Shown piece after piece: positions 50,441 to 59,256 of a stretch of 64,000 nucleotides of DNA (position 1 is its first letter; each line of letters begins with the position of its first letter). Origin of the DNA: Mesobacillus subterraneus (lineage in GTDB: Bacteria; Bacillota; Bacilli; Bacillales; Cytobacillaceae). Below the pieces are notes generated by a model. It saw only the letters and a list, made by a program, of their open reading frames with translations. It ran no database searches and was not told the DNA's origin. A program made the translations under genes and the position numbers. The DNA lies in the NCBI RefSeq assembly GCF_023715485.1, contig NZ_JAMBOF010000017.1, positions 1-64,000 on the forward strand, written 5' to 3'.

Positions 50441-50840
50441 GTTCCTCTTTAACTATATTGCGCCAGTCGAGGTCGCCTCTGTCAATCCCTTTAATTAAAA
50501 CTTCCGCTGTTCCCATATTGGTCGCGAGCGGTACAGAATATACATCACAGAGTCGCACTAGCGCTGTCACATCTGGCTCATGTGGCTGGGCAGTAAGTGG
50601 ATCCCTGAAGAAAAAAATCGCGTCCATAAGGTTATTGGCAATACGGGCACCAATTTCCTGATCGCCGCCCAGCGGTCCGGATTGGAACCTTTCGATCTTC
50701 AGTCCAGTTGCTTCGATAATCCTCAATCCTGTCGTGCCTGTTGCAAATAGTGTATGATCCTCAAAAATATCCTTGTATGCAACTGTGAATGCCACTAGAT
50801 CATCTTTCTTTTTATCATGTGCAATTAAGGCAATATTCAT
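50409..50840 (-). CDS. mgsA: Methylglyoxal synthase
   Basis: 143 residues. It starts [16 protein letters not shown]; the phosphate-binding TGTTGLRI and the catalytic Asp region [14 protein letters not shown] are characteristic, as is [13 protein letters not shown]. It converts dihydroxyacetone phosphate to methylglyoxal and phosphate. GGGGAG lies 6 nt before the ATG at 50840; the earlier ATG six codons upstream overlaps the dapB end and lacks a site. Bacillithiol, whose genes follow directly, is known to take part in methylglyoxal detoxification, so the linkage may be functional. Confidence 0.95.
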   Translation of the reverse strand: MNIALIAHDKKKDDLVAFTVAYKDIFEDHTLFATGTTGLRIIEATGLKIERFQSGPLGGDQEIGARIANNLMDAIFFFRDPLTAQPHEPDVTALVRLCDVYSVPLATNMGTAEVLIKGIDRGDLDWRNIVKEEHGDEHGSNEA

Positions 50841-50850
50841 GGTTTCTCCC

Positions 50851-51651
50851 CTATTCAATAATATTCTCTAATCCATATACAAACGAATCCATTTTCATGA
50901 CGGTATCCACCGCAAGCTTCACACCGGACATGAAGGAGTTCCGATTGTACGAATCATGACGGATTGTAAGAGTTTGGCCATCAGCGCCGAACAACACTTG
51001 CTGGTGTGCAATTAGACCTGGCAGCCTGACCGAATGGATGTGCATACCTTCATATTCAGCGCCGCGTGCTCCTTGCAAGGTTTCCTTTTCTTCTGGATGT
51101 CCCTGTTTTTTAGGCTCACGAACGTCGGCTATCATTTGCGCTGTTTTCACTGCAGTTCCTGAAGGAGCATCAAGCTTATTGTCATGATGAAGCTCGATGA
51201 TTTCGACATCGCTGAAATACTTGGCAGCCATTTGCGAGAACTTCATCATTAATACTGCACCTACGGCAAAATTAGGGGCAATGATGCATCCTGTCTCTTG
51301 TTCCGTGCATAGGTGCTCAAGTTCATCCAGGTCTTCCTTTGAAAAACCTGTTGTTCCTACTACAGGACGAACCTTATATTTCAATGCTGTCTTCGTATGG
51401 AACATCCCTACTTCTGGAGTCGTTAAATCAATCAGTACATCCGGCTCTACTTCCTGAAGACATTTTTCGAAATCTGTATAGATTAGCGCGTCACTCTCAG
51501 GGAAACCCTCAAGCTCGGCAAGCTTCATTCCTTCGTGTTTCCTGTCCACTACTCCTGCCAGTTCATAATTTTCCGTATCCAGTACAAGCTGAACAGCTTC
51601 TCTTCCCATCCTGCCGCGAGGCCCTGCAATGACTATTTTAACTTTATTCAT
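50851..51651 (-). CDS. dapB: 4-hydroxy-tetrahydrodipicolinate reductase
   Basis: 266 residues. The Rossmann NAD(P)H loop is [14 protein letters not shown], and the DapB signature is [15 protein letters not shown] with the catalytic His/Lys. It reduces the DapA product in the diaminopimelate/lysine pathway, which also supplies dipicolinate for spores. It lies between ypjD and mgsA, as in B. subtilis. Confidence 0.96.
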   Translation of the reverse strand: MNKVKIVIAGPRGRMGREAVQLVLDTENYELAGVVDRKHEGMKLAELEGFPESDALIYTDFEKCLQEVEPDVLIDLTTPEVGMFHTKTALKYKVRPVVGTTGFSKEDLDELEHLCTEQETGCIIAPNFAVGAVLMMKFSQMAAKYFSDVEIIELHHDNKLDAPSGTAVKTAQMIADVREPKKQGHPEEKETLQGARGAEYEGMHIHSVRLPGLIAHQQVLFGADGQTLTIRHDSYNRNSFMSGVKLAVDTVMKMDSFVYGLENIIE

Positions 51652-51664
51652 TATCTAATCTCCT

Positions 51665-51997
51665 TTAGCTGTCTTTCCTTGTCCAGCGATCTTTATCTCT
51701 TGTGTTGAACTTATTCATGACTTTGTCATGCGCTTTTTCTAGATCAATATTTAATGAGTTGGCGAAACAAATCATGACAAACAACATATCTCCCAGCTCT
51801 TCTTCAATTGTTTTTTCTTCTTCATCGTGCTTTTTTGGTTTCTCTCCATAGTAATGGTTCACTTCACGCGCAAGTTCGCCAAGTTCCTCGGTCATGCGTG
51901 CCATCAATGCGAGCGGGCTGAAGTAACCTTCCTTAAACTGGCTGATGTAAGAATCCACTTCCTGCTGGAGTTCTTTAACCGTTTTGTTTTCGCTCAA
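51665..51997 (-). CDS. ypjD: MazG-like nucleotide pyrophosphohydrolase
   Basis: A 110-residue single MazG domain with metal-binding acidic motifs MTEELGELAREVNHYYG and EEELGDMLFVMICFANSLNID. The terminal FNTRDKDRWTRKDS matches B. subtilis YpjD. It probably hydrolyses non-canonical or excess nucleoside triphosphates. A GTG three codons upstream opens the frame, but GGGTG lies 6 nt before a TTG at 51997, giving MSENKTVKELQ, aligned with the homologue start. First gene of the dapB-mgsA-bsh-cca-birA run. Confidence 0.9.
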   Translation of the reverse strand: MSENKTVKELQQEVDSYISQFKEGYFSPLALMARMTEELGELAREVNHYYGEKPKKHDEEEKTIEEELGDMLFVMICFANSLNIDLEKAHDKVMNKFNTRDKDRWTRKDS

Positions 51998-52330
51998 GCA
52001 ATTCACCCAACCTTCATATGTATGCTTTTCTTTATGCTTTTCTATATCGATGTTAGCTTAATGCAGAAGCTTTGACAAATATTTTTATTTCAAGCTAAAT
52101 TTAATCGCTTTTATTAATATTATTGCCACTTGGATAAATCCTCCTGACACTGTTAGCAACCATTTGATAAGAATATTTTTCAGAAGGCCTGAAAACAAGG
52201 GTTGTTAACACTAGCTAACGGGAACTCTATCTTAAAAGCCTCCTGTAAAAGATTGCCCTAGTACCTTTTATTTTATATAATATAAGCGCTTCAACTGGTA
52301 TTTTTAGTTGTGCTATTAGGAGGAATGATT

Positions 52331-53203
52331 TTGCTTTATGGACTGAAATTCAAAAACATATTTTTCATTTTGCTTGGTGCGGCTATTTTTTCATTTGGCC
52401 TTGTGCATTTCAATATGCAGAATAACCTTGCAGAAGGCGGTTTTACAGGGATTACGCTCCTGCTATATTTTGTATTCGGATGGTCTCCTTCGATTACCAA
52501 TCTACTGTTGAACCTGCCGTTATTTTTCCTGGGATGGAAACTGCTTGGACGAAGCGTTTTTATTTATACAATCATCGGGACAGTAGGAGTATCCGTTTTT
52601 CTAGGTGTCTTCCAAAAGTATCAAATTGAGATGCCATTATACGAAGACTTATTTTTGGCGGCCCTCTTCGCAGGGGTGTTCATCGGTATCGGCTTAGGAA
52701 TTATCTTCCGTTACGGCGGGACGACCGGCGGAGTTGATATCATAGCAAGGCTGGCACAAAAATATTTTGGCTGGACAATGGGCCGGACGATGTTCATGTT
52801 TGATTTTGGCGTCATTACACTTTCCCTAATTACATATTTGAATTACCGCGAGGCAATGTATACGCTTGTTGTTGTGTTTGTCGGTGCGCGAGTGATTGAT
52901 TTCATGCAGGAAGGTTCTTACGCAGCCAGAGGCGCAATGATCATCTCGGATAAGAATGAGGACATAGCGGCTAAAATCATGAAGGAAATGGACCGGGGAG
53001 TCACCAGCTTAAAAGCTGTAGGATCATACACTAAAGCAGAGAGAGATGTTCTCTATTGCGTAGTGGCGAAGAATGAAATTGTCCGCCTCAAAAGTGTGAT
53101 CAATTCAGTGGATCCGCACGCATTTGTATCGGTAACGGTTGTTCACGACGTATTGGGTGAAGGGTTCACCCTTGATGAAAATAAACTGCCTTTAGAAAGA
53201 TAA
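52331..53203 (+). CDS. ypjC: YitT family membrane protein (DUF161 + DUF2179)
   Basis: 290 residues. Five to six membrane helices in the DUF161 part (NLAEGGFTGITLLLYF, RYGGTTGGVDIIARL, GTVGVSVFLGVF) precede a cytoplasmic DUF2179 domain from about residue 210 (RGAMIISDKNEDIAAKIMKEMDRGVTSLKA). Role and substrate are unknown. AGGAGG lies 7 nt before a TTG at 52331; earlier in-frame ATG and GTG codons overlap or precede the ribosome site. It is divergent from ypjD. Confidence 0.88.
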   Translation: MLYGLKFKNIFFILLGAAIFSFGLVHFNMQNNLAEGGFTGITLLLYFVFGWSPSITNLLLNLPLFFLGWKLLGRSVFIYTIIGTVGVSVFLGVFQKYQIEMPLYEDLFLAALFAGVFIGIGLGIIFRYGGTTGGVDIIARLAQKYFGWTMGRTMFMFDFGVITLSLITYLNYREAMYTLVVVFVGARVIDFMQEGSYAARGAMIISDKNEDIAAKIMKEMDRGVTSLKAVGSYTKAERDVLYCVVAKNEIVRLKSVINSVDPHAFVSVTVVHDVLGEGFTLDENKLPLER

Positions 53204-53234
53204 AAAATCCGGACAAAATTGTCCGGATTTTTTT
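53202..53234. terminator. Bidirectional terminator
   Basis: ATCCGGACAA-AAT(T)-TTGTCCGGAT-type stem with A-run and T-run flanks, between the convergent ypjC and the zinc metallopeptidase gene. Confidence 0.93.
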
Positions 53235-53240
53235 ATAGTG

Positions 53241-53915
53241 TTATTCGTCTCTTGTCATGCCTGTGTAAATCAATAACAAGCGCACAAGTTCCAAAACTGC
53301 TACTGCAGCGGCCGCTACATATGTCAAAGCAGCTGCGTTTAGTACCTTTTTTGTTTCTCTTTCTTCATCATTCCTGATGATACCTGCGGAAACTACCTGG
53401 TCCATGGCACGGTTAGAAGCATTGAATTCAACCGGCAATGTGATGACCTGGAATACAACTGCTGCTGCCATAAAAAGGATGCCAAGCAAGAGCATTCCGC
53501 TTAAGTTTGCAAATATACCGATCATGATCAGAATCCAAGAAAAATTGGATCCAAGGTTCGCAACCGGGACGAGGGCATGACGGAAGCGGAGGAATGAGTA
53601 GTCTTCTGCATCCTGAATAGCATGGCCAACCTCATGTGCTGCGATTGCAGCAGCGGCAACAGAATGCCCAAAAAAGTTCTGTGACGATAACCGTACCACT
53701 TTGGAGCGCGGATCATAATGGTCGCTTAAATAACCTCTTGTTTCCTCAACGCCGACATTGTATAATCCGTTATCATCCAGGATTTTCCGCGCTACTTCCG
53801 CACCAGTCAGATGAGAAGCTGAGGCAACCTGGGAATATTTTTTGTATGTTCCTTTTACTCTGAATTGAGCCCAAAGCGGGATCAAAATAATAATCGCAAA
53901 GTAGATTAAATACAT
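53241..53915 (-). CDS. Membrane zinc metallopeptidase, YugP family
   Basis: 224 residues. An N-terminal helix is followed by a cytoplasm-facing protease segment with HExxH in AAHEVGHAIQDAEDY and preceding LSDHYDPRSKVVRLS, then two hydrophobic hairpins and a late Glu-containing LPVEFNASNRAMD motif typical of YugP/peptidase M48-like members. Substrate unknown. In B. subtilis yugP lies elsewhere; here it occupies the space between ypjC and ypjB. AGGAGG precedes the ATG. Confidence 0.9.
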   Translation of the reverse strand: MYLIYFAIIILIPLWAQFRVKGTYKKYSQVASASHLTGAEVARKILDDNGLYNVGVEETRGYLSDHYDPRSKVVRLSSQNFFGHSVAAAAIAAHEVGHAIQDAEDYSFLRFRHALVPVANLGSNFSWILIMIGIFANLSGMLLLGILFMAAAVVFQVITLPVEFNASNRAMDQVVSAGIIRNDEERETKKVLNAAALTYVAAAAVAVLELVRLLLIYTGMTRDE

Positions 53916-53975
53916 CGAGAACCTCCTAACAGCTCATGTTGTTACTATCTATTTTATAAATGCTGGTATTCGGTG

Positions 53976-54770
53976 TCAATTTTTCCGCTCTTTTTGAACA
54001 TTTTTCGATTTATCATGGTCACCTTTGTATTTTCTCCAGCCTACATAGGACAATGTAAGAATAATGATGCTTCCAGTAGAAATTATCACCCACCAAAGTG
54101 ACGGGTCTGCCTCATCCTCAGTCATATCGTCAAAAATATTCTGCAAATCAGCTTCCAATGCTTCCAGTTCGTCCTGGCTAGAGGCCTCCGTTAAAACCTG
54201 CGGGCGATACTGATCAATAAAACTCACCTTGGCATCGACTTTCTGAATCCGATCCGGCGTGATGTCGATTTTCAAGCTCGGATAAATCACATTATATAAA
54301 GACAGGAATGAATTAAGATTGGAGTGGAATTGATCATTGTCACCCTCATAAGCAGCTTGTTTCATATCATTGAAAACCGTCATGATTGGACCTTCCATCT
54401 CTGTCCATAACGGCTGGTGTGTTGATGCGATCGCGTCGATAACTAGCCTGAATTTAGTCACGCGGTTCATTCTTTCATTATGTTCCATTTCCGCACTGGC
54501 TGCCGCTTCAATTGCTTCGTCATGAGCTACAGTGATGATACGCAGTTCATCCATTGAAAAAGGTGTGCCATTTCCTGTGACACTGAGGAATTCTTCTGAA
54601 AAATGCTTAAGCAGCCTGCTCGCATCCTCATAGCGGTGGAGCTTCACCATTTGAAGTGCTTCATCTGAAATGTTGTCCAGTTCATCCACAGGCGACGTTG
54701 GTTCGGCATATGCTGCGAACGGTGCAATCAACAGCAGCACCGAAAATAATATAAGAAATTTTGCTTTCAT
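53976..54770 (-). CDS. ypjB: Sporulation protein YpjB
   Basis: 264 residues. A cleavable-looking signal peptide (MKAKFLILFSVLLLIAPFAAYAE) is followed by a helical extracytoplasmic domain (EALQMVKLHRYEDASRLLKHF, FSMDELRIITVAHDEAI) and a C-terminal membrane anchor (SLWWVIISTGSIIILTLSYVGW) with a basic tail. YpjB proteins are annotated as sporulation proteins; the mechanism is unknown. GAGGGGGG precedes the ATG at 54770, 16 codons into the open frame. It is paired with ypjA upstream, as in B. subtilis. Confidence 0.9.
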   Translation of the reverse strand: MKAKFLILFSVLLLIAPFAAYAEPTSPVDELDNISDEALQMVKLHRYEDASRLLKHFSEEFLSVTGNGTPFSMDELRIITVAHDEAIEAAASAEMEHNERMNRVTKFRLVIDAIASTHQPLWTEMEGPIMTVFNDMKQAAYEGDNDQFHSNLNSFLSLYNVIYPSLKIDITPDRIQKVDAKVSFIDQYRPQVLTEASSQDELEALEADLQNIFDDMTEDEADPSLWWVIISTGSIIILTLSYVGWRKYKGDHDKSKNVQKERKN

Positions 54771-54841
54771 TCCTGTCCCCCCTCTAAATACTATTAAAAT
54801 GTATGAGAGAGTGGACAAGGTTAGACCAAATTTAAAAAGTC

Positions 54842-55450
54842 TTAACGGAATGTTTTTATGGATAAGGAAAACCTGCCCGGGCGGAGTGCGAAATAATAGC
54901 CGATCCCTATTGAGAGGATGCTAAGCCAGAATGTGAAATACCCTATTTGGTCCATGTATAAATCTAGCGTATGGTACCTAGGCATCATCTTAAACACATA
55001 ATCGATTATCTCGTTATGAAGTACGACGATAGCAGCGACAACAAGATGCCATCCCTTTATCCGGTAAAATGGCGAATAGAGAATGCCTTCAACCGCCATC
55101 GCGAAATGGGATGCCATCAGCATAAGCCCAATCCAGTCAAGCTGTCCTGATACAATAAAAACTAAAAAGTTCATCACCACAGCCCATATCCCGTATTTGA
55201 ACAGGCTGACAATGGCGAGCGCTTCCATGAGCGGCCAGTTTTTACCCAGCAGCAAGGCTGCCAGGACAAAAACAAAAAACAGGCTGGCAGTCGGGCTGTC
55301 AGGAACAAAAAGCAAAAATTCCGGCGGGGTATCTACAAGCTGCCATTTATACCAATAGTACCCATAGGCAGTCCCTAATACATTTACCCAAAATAACAGC
55401 CAAAGGACCGTTTTATTCCCCAATAAAGGATATATTCTTTTGATCATCAT
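54842..55450 (-). CDS. ypjA: YpjA family membrane protein (DUF1405)
   Basis: 202 residues with five to six membrane helices (LLFWVNVLGTAYGYYWY, FFVFVLAALLLG, AVVMNFLVFIVSG, LMLMASHFAMAVEGILY, WLSILSIGIGYYFAL). The conserved W-x-L/V-D-T-P block and the SHFAMAVEG motif are typical of DUF1405. Function is unknown. TGGAG lies 6 nt before the ATG at 55450; the next codon is also ATG. It lies downstream of qcrC and upstream of ypjB, as in B. subtilis. Confidence 0.9.
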   Translation of the reverse strand: MMIKRIYPLLGNKTVLWLLFWVNVLGTAYGYYWYKWQLVDTPPEFLLFVPDSPTASLFFVFVLAALLLGKNWPLMEALAIVSLFKYGIWAVVMNFLVFIVSGQLDWIGLMLMASHFAMAVEGILYSPFYRIKGWHLVVAAIVVLHNEIIDYVFKMMPRYHTLDLYMDQIGYFTFWLSILSIGIGYYFALRPGRFSLSIKTFR

Positions 55451-55530
55451 GATAATCTCCATTCCAAAGTTTTCTATCACTATTATGGCAGTTTATAGAA
55501 AATAAACCAAGTAGACCTTAACTTTATGCA

Positions 55531-55588
55531 GGCCCTTTTCGTAAACTTTGTTGCTCCTACAACAACAACATTCTTTGCAAAAACAGCC
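55531..55588. repeat. Dispersed intergenic repeat (GGCTCTTTTCGTAAA...AAACAGCC type)
   Basis: It starts GGCCCTTTTCGTAAACTTTGTTGCT and ends TTTGCAAAAACAGCC; the ends match 58299-58354 and 17110-17250. It lies between ypjA and the qcr operon terminator. Confidence 0.5.
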
Positions 55589-55606
55589 TTTATGTATACC
55601 GTATGG

Positions 55607-55641
55607 CGCAAAAAAGAGCCTGCAAGTTTTGCAGGCTCTTT
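55607..55641 (-). terminator. Intrinsic terminator after qcrC
   Basis: On the minus strand AAAGAGCCTGCAA and TTGCAGGCTCTTT form a long stem with a short loop and a TTTTTT tail. Confidence 0.93.
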
Positions 55642-55647
55642 TAGCTG

Positions 55648-56406
55648 TTATTTACTTAAGCCATCAATGAACTCGGCAAGTGTCTTGAGTTCCTCGTCAG
55701 TACCTTTGAAGACTGCAGGCATACTGCCCTTACCATTTTTAGCAACGTCAGCGATTTCTTCAGCGCTCATTTTAGTATCAACTAAACTTGGCGCTGCAGC
55801 ACCGCCGGAAAGTTCACCGCCATGGCAGGAAGTACAAGTCTGCGCCTGGGCAATTTTGTATCCATCTGAGTTCTTATCGATTTCCACATCAGAAATCGCA
55901 CCTTGCTTCTTTGCTGCTTCCCAGTCATGGTGGGCAACGGATTCCCATGTAAGATAGAAAACTGAAGCAATTGCCAATAGCATGAAGCCAGTTGCAAGCG
56001 GGCGTTTTGACGGACGGCGTTCAGGGCCGCGGTCAATGAACGGTGCAAGCATCAGTGCTCCAAAAGCAAGTCCCGGGATAACCAAAGCCCCGATAACTGT
56101 ATAAGGACCAGAAGCATAAGAATATTTAAGCAATTGATATAAGAATAAGAAATACCAGTCTGGCAGCGGAATATATCCTGTATCAGTAGGGTCGGCAATC
56201 CTCTCAAGCGGAGACGGGTGAGCAATTGTTAAGCTCAAGAATCCAATAAGGAAAACAGCTCCAACCATCCATTCTTTCAACAGGAAGTTTGGCCAAAACG
56301 CTTCCGTTTTGCCAGGGTATTCCGAATAGTCTTTCGGAATATTAGGCTTACGTTCAGCAGGTACCCGAGAGTCACCTACGAACTTCATACCTTTACCACG
56401 ATGCAT
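55648..56406 (-). CDS. qcrC: Menaquinol-cytochrome c reductase cytochrome b/c subunit
   Basis: 252 residues. The N-terminal half corresponds to the subunit IV-like part of cytochrome b (three helices, with the PDWYFLF motif of the quinol site). The C-terminal half is a cytochrome c domain with heme motif CTSCHGG and an axial Met toward the end (GSMPAVF). Electrons pass from menaquinol to c-type cytochromes that feed oxidases such as the ba3 enzyme at 4-6.4 kb. GGAGGGG precedes the ATG at 56406. Last gene of qcrABC. Confidence 0.95.
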   Translation of the reverse strand: MHRGKGMKFVGDSRVPAERKPNIPKDYSEYPGKTEAFWPNFLLKEWMVGAVFLIGFLSLTIAHPSPLERIADPTDTGYIPLPDWYFLFLYQLLKYSYASGPYTVIGALVIPGLAFGALMLAPFIDRGPERRPSKRPLATGFMLLAIASVFYLTWESVAHHDWEAAKKQGAISDVEIDKNSDGYKIAQAQTCTSCHGGELSGGAAAPSLVDTKMSAEEIADVAKNGKGSMPAVFKGTDEELKTLAEFIDGLSK

Positions 56407-56475
56407 CGAGCAATCCCCTCCTTTTTTCCGTATCGTTGAACGAATTTCAATCCGCACAACATATTCATTCGAATT

Positions 56476-57150
56476 TTACAATGGACCTGAAATACCTTGC
56501 TTACGAATCATGATGAAGTGCGCTCCCATTAAGCCAAGAAGTGCTCCTGGCAGGAAGAATACGTGGATCGCGAAGAAACGAGTCAAGGTCTGTGCACCTA
56601 CGATTGTTGAATGTCCGGAAAGCAGTGTTTTAATGGACGGCCCAATCAATGGAACAGCTTCTGCGATCTGCAGGGTTACCTTAGTCGCGAACAATGCTTT
56701 CATATCCCATGGAAGCAAGTATCCAGTCAAGCCTAAGCCAAGCATTACGAAGAAAATTAAAACTCCGACAACCCAGTTCAATTCACGAGGTTTTTTATAA
56801 GCGCCCTGGAAAAACACGCGTAGCGTATGTAAGAACATCATAACGATGACAAGGCTCGCACCCCAGTGATGCATTCCGCGGACAATTTGTCCGAAAGCTA
56901 CTTGATTTTGAAGATAATATACAGATTCCCATGCATTCTTGATGTCTGGCACATAATACATTGTCAGGAACATCCCGGATAGGATCTGAATGACAGTGAT
57001 GAAGAACGTCAGACCGCCAAAGCAATACACGAACGCGGAAAAGTGGTGCGCCGGGTTAACGTGCTCGGGAACCTCATGGTCTGCGATATCGCGCCACATA
57101 GGCGTAATATCCAAACGCTCATCTACCCAATCGTAAATTTTGTTTAACAA
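56476..57150 (-). CDS. qcrB: Menaquinol-cytochrome c reductase cytochrome b6 subunit
   Basis: 224 residues, four-helix b6-type subunit. Bis-His heme ligands lie in MHHWGASLV and in FFAIHVFFLPGALLG. Cys43 (FSAFVYCFGG) is the covalent heme ci attachment residue known for Bacillus b6. GYLLPWDMKAL is at the quinone site. It sits 3 nt after the qcrA stop and is followed by qcrC. Confidence 0.96.
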   Translation of the reverse strand: MLNKIYDWVDERLDITPMWRDIADHEVPEHVNPAHHFSAFVYCFGGLTFFITVIQILSGMFLTMYYVPDIKNAWESVYYLQNQVAFGQIVRGMHHWGASLVIVMMFLHTLRVFFQGAYKKPRELNWVVGVLIFFVMLGLGLTGYLLPWDMKALFATKVTLQIAEAVPLIGPSIKTLLSGHSTIVGAQTLTRFFAIHVFFLPGALLGLMGAHFIMIRKQGISGPL

Positions 57151-57153
57151 AGA

Positions 57154-57660
57154 TTACGCCCCCTTCCGCGGTTCGGCTTTGCCTACATAAATGAACCCGT
57201 CTTTTTCTTTTGTTGGATATACATCCAGTGGTGCCAACGGCGGTGTGCCAGGCACGTTTGTTCCATCTTTTTCGTAAAGGCCGTAGTGGCAAGGACAGAA
57301 GAATCTGTTCTGATTTTTCTTGTCCGTATTCCAGTCTACAACACAGCCAAGGTGTTTACATACAGGCGACAGTGCAATGACTTTTCCTTCTTCATTCTTG
57401 AAAATCCATGCTGTACCTGTTTCCTCTGATTCATACCACGCATCTTTTTGAGTGAAAGTAAAGTTTACCTTTTGCGGTTCATTAGTGATATCTGCGACCT
57501 TCAATGGAGTCGCGATAAAATCTCCCGCATCTTCTCCCTTAAGTACAGGATCAACGGCAAAACGAACCATTGGCATCAGCATCCCTGCAGCCATGAAACC
57601 GCCTACACCTGTAAGAGTATAGTTTAAGAATTGACGTCTTGAAACACGATGCTTACTCAC
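57154..57660 (-). CDS. qcrA: Menaquinol-cytochrome c reductase Rieske iron-sulfur subunit
   Basis: 168 residues. The Tat-type N terminus SRRQFLNYTLTGVGGFMAAG doubles as a membrane anchor. The Rieske domain has CKHLGC and CPCHYG, supplying two Cys and two His to the 2Fe-2S cluster. It takes the first electron from menaquinol. First gene of the qcrABC operon; about 155 nt of intergenic sequence separates it from ypiF. Confidence 0.96.
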   Translation of the reverse strand: MSKHRVSRRQFLNYTLTGVGGFMAAGMLMPMVRFAVDPVLKGEDAGDFIATPLKVADITNEPQKVNFTFTQKDAWYESEETGTAWIFKNEEGKVIALSPVCKHLGCVVDWNTDKKNQNRFFCPCHYGLYEKDGTNVPGTPPLAPLDVYPTKEKDGFIYVGKAEPRKGA

Positions 57661-57816
57661 GCTATTCCCCCCTCTATTCCCAAGTTAAGTCCCCAACGGA
57701 CATAATTTAAACACATTTTAAAACTAGGACATAACCATGATATATCAATCTGATTACAAAATCAATATAATACTATGTTGAAAACATTTTTAGCAGTGAT
57801 AAAAGATACATGGGTG

Positions 57817-58272
57817 TCATTCGTCCTGCCATTTCTCTGTAAACAAGGATAATAACTGCTTCACCTGGTCATCCACAATCGATACTTTTTGCTGTTCCTG
57901 CATATTCTCCAACGGAAGCGACGGCAGCCATAACAGGTCCCCCGACAACTCCTTCTCATGATGTCTCCAGCTGCTGTCTGAAGTGACATAAAAAACATGC
58001 TTGAACTGCTTGTCCAATAAAGTATTTTCCCATTCCTGCAAAGCTTTAAGGCTGCCTTCGTTTCCTTTTATGTATACAAAGCCAGGCAAAAGGAAAATTC
58101 GTCCCTTAAACTGTTTCTCAATCTGACCTGTAAGTATCCCAACAAACTCAGCCATGGATGCATTTTGTTTCATATCCTCGCCGAAAGAAACCGGCATGAG
58201 CGGTATAACCGCAGTATCTACATACTCAGCCGCCTTTTGGTACATCTCAACGTCTGCAGCCACCCATTTCAT
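57817..58272 (-). CDS. ypiF: YpiF family protein (DUF2487)
   Basis: A 151-residue cytosolic protein starting MKWVAADVEMYQKAAEYVDTAVIPL, with LLPGFVYIKGNE and HVFYVTSDSSWRHHEK, the DUF2487 pattern. Function is unknown. It sits upstream of qcrABC and downstream of ypiB, as in B. subtilis. Compared with that organism, a larger gap carrying a dispersed repeat separates it from ypiB. Confidence 0.88.
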   Translation of the reverse strand: MKWVAADVEMYQKAAEYVDTAVIPLMPVSFGEDMKQNASMAEFVGILTGQIEKQFKGRIFLLPGFVYIKGNEGSLKALQEWENTLLDKQFKHVFYVTSDSSWRHHEKELSGDLLWLPSLPLENMQEQQKVSIVDDQVKQLLSLFTEKWQDE

Positions 58273-58298
58273 ACTCTACCATCTCCATCTATCAATTA

Positions 58299-58354
58299 GG
58301 CTCTTTTCGTAAATCAGGTTACCTGAAAAGCAACACTCGATGCGAAAAACAGCC
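58299..58354. repeat. Dispersed intergenic repeat
   Basis: It starts GGCTCTTTTCGTAAATCAGG, has an internal CAGGTTACCTG palindrome, and ends GCGAAAAACAGCC. The ends match 55531-55588 and 17110-17250. Confidence 0.5.
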
Positions 58355-58635
58355 ATCTGTAAATTCATTTTCTATAATACCATTTTAAAAGTCAGTTTTC
58401 GAATTGTTTAGGACCTAAGTTTCCGTATTTTTATAGATAAGGGACAGCATTAATATAGGTTCGGTTTATGTCCCCTTTTTGCTACTTGAAGACATTCGGG
58501 CATTTTTAAACCTTCTTATTTACCGTTTCGCCTTAACCTGCGACATTTTTGATACATTAATGGCCGAATCTTGCTATTGGCTTGTCGGTCGAATTGCCCA
58601 TACAAACAATCAATATAAAAGCTGCACTAAGGCAA
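58355..58635. other. Intergenic sequence between ypiB and ypiF
   Basis: AT-rich sequence without a convincing frame, ribosome site or hairpin. It probably holds the ypiF promoter on the minus strand. Confidence 0.35.
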
Positions 58636-58662
58636 AATAAAAAGCCTGCTGTCAAAGCAAGC
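58636..58662 (-). terminator. Intrinsic terminator after ypiB
   Basis: On the minus strand AGCTTGCT-TTGAC-AGCAGGCT pairs with one wobble, followed by TTTTATTTT. It touches the ypiB stop codon. Confidence 0.75.
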
Positions 58663-59216
58663 TATGATAAATTAACTGCACCTATTCTTTTTAATTGTTC
58701 TGTTAGGTGTGCAAAAGCTTCCTGGTCCTGGCTGTCCAGAGCTTGATCGATCAAAGTCAGCAGTTTGTCTTTTTGGAACTTCTGGATGCTTTCCTCGAGG
58801 AATCTTTCCGCTACCATTTTGTCGCTTTCAGTGATTTGGAGCTGCCCTGGCATATAAGGGTTTTCTTCCAATACCGCCGCAAATTGGTGGGCTTTGTTTG
58901 AAGCATGGAAATTCAATTGGATGTAAATCTCTTCTTCCCTGTTCAAACGAATATCATGGAAAGACTTCTCTGCGTCTGTCGTCATCACATTTTCTTTAAA
59001 GAAGCGGAAAGGCACCTCATCAACGCAATGGGTCGACATGACTAATCCCCTAGGGCAATTTTGAGCATTTTCCACAAAATGGACTTTTTCCATCAGCTGG
59101 TCATGGCTCATCAAGTAGTTAAGGATCCAAACGCATTCCCGCCTCTTCAGCTGGTAATGGTTTAAAAACCAGCGGATAAAATCCTTCTTCTCGTTGACAG
59201 ATACAGGGGTTGTCAT
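58662..59216 (-). CDS. ypiB: YpiB family protein (UPF0302)
   Basis: A 184-residue soluble protein starting [37 protein letters not shown]0302 landmarks [13 protein letters not shown] and EIYIQLNF are followed by a C-terminal helical IDEAL-like part ([23 protein letters not shown]). In bacilli YpiB is annotated near sporulation/competence functions, without a defined mechanism. GAGGAGGG lies before the ATG at 59216. It is co-transcribed with ypiA, 40 nt upstream. Confidence 0.9.
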   Translation of the reverse strand: MTTPVSVNEKKDFIRWFLNHYQLKRRECVWILNYLMSHDQLMEKVHFVENAQNCPRGLVMSTHCVDEVPFRFFKENVMTTDAEKSFHDIRLNREEEIYIQLNFHASNKAHQFAAVLEENPYMPGQLQITESDKMVAERFLEESIQKFQKDKLLTLIDQALDSQDQEAFAHLTEQLKRIGAVNLS

Positions 59217-59256
59217 TTTTGAATCCCTCCTCTGCATAACTCAAATTTTTTAAAGC

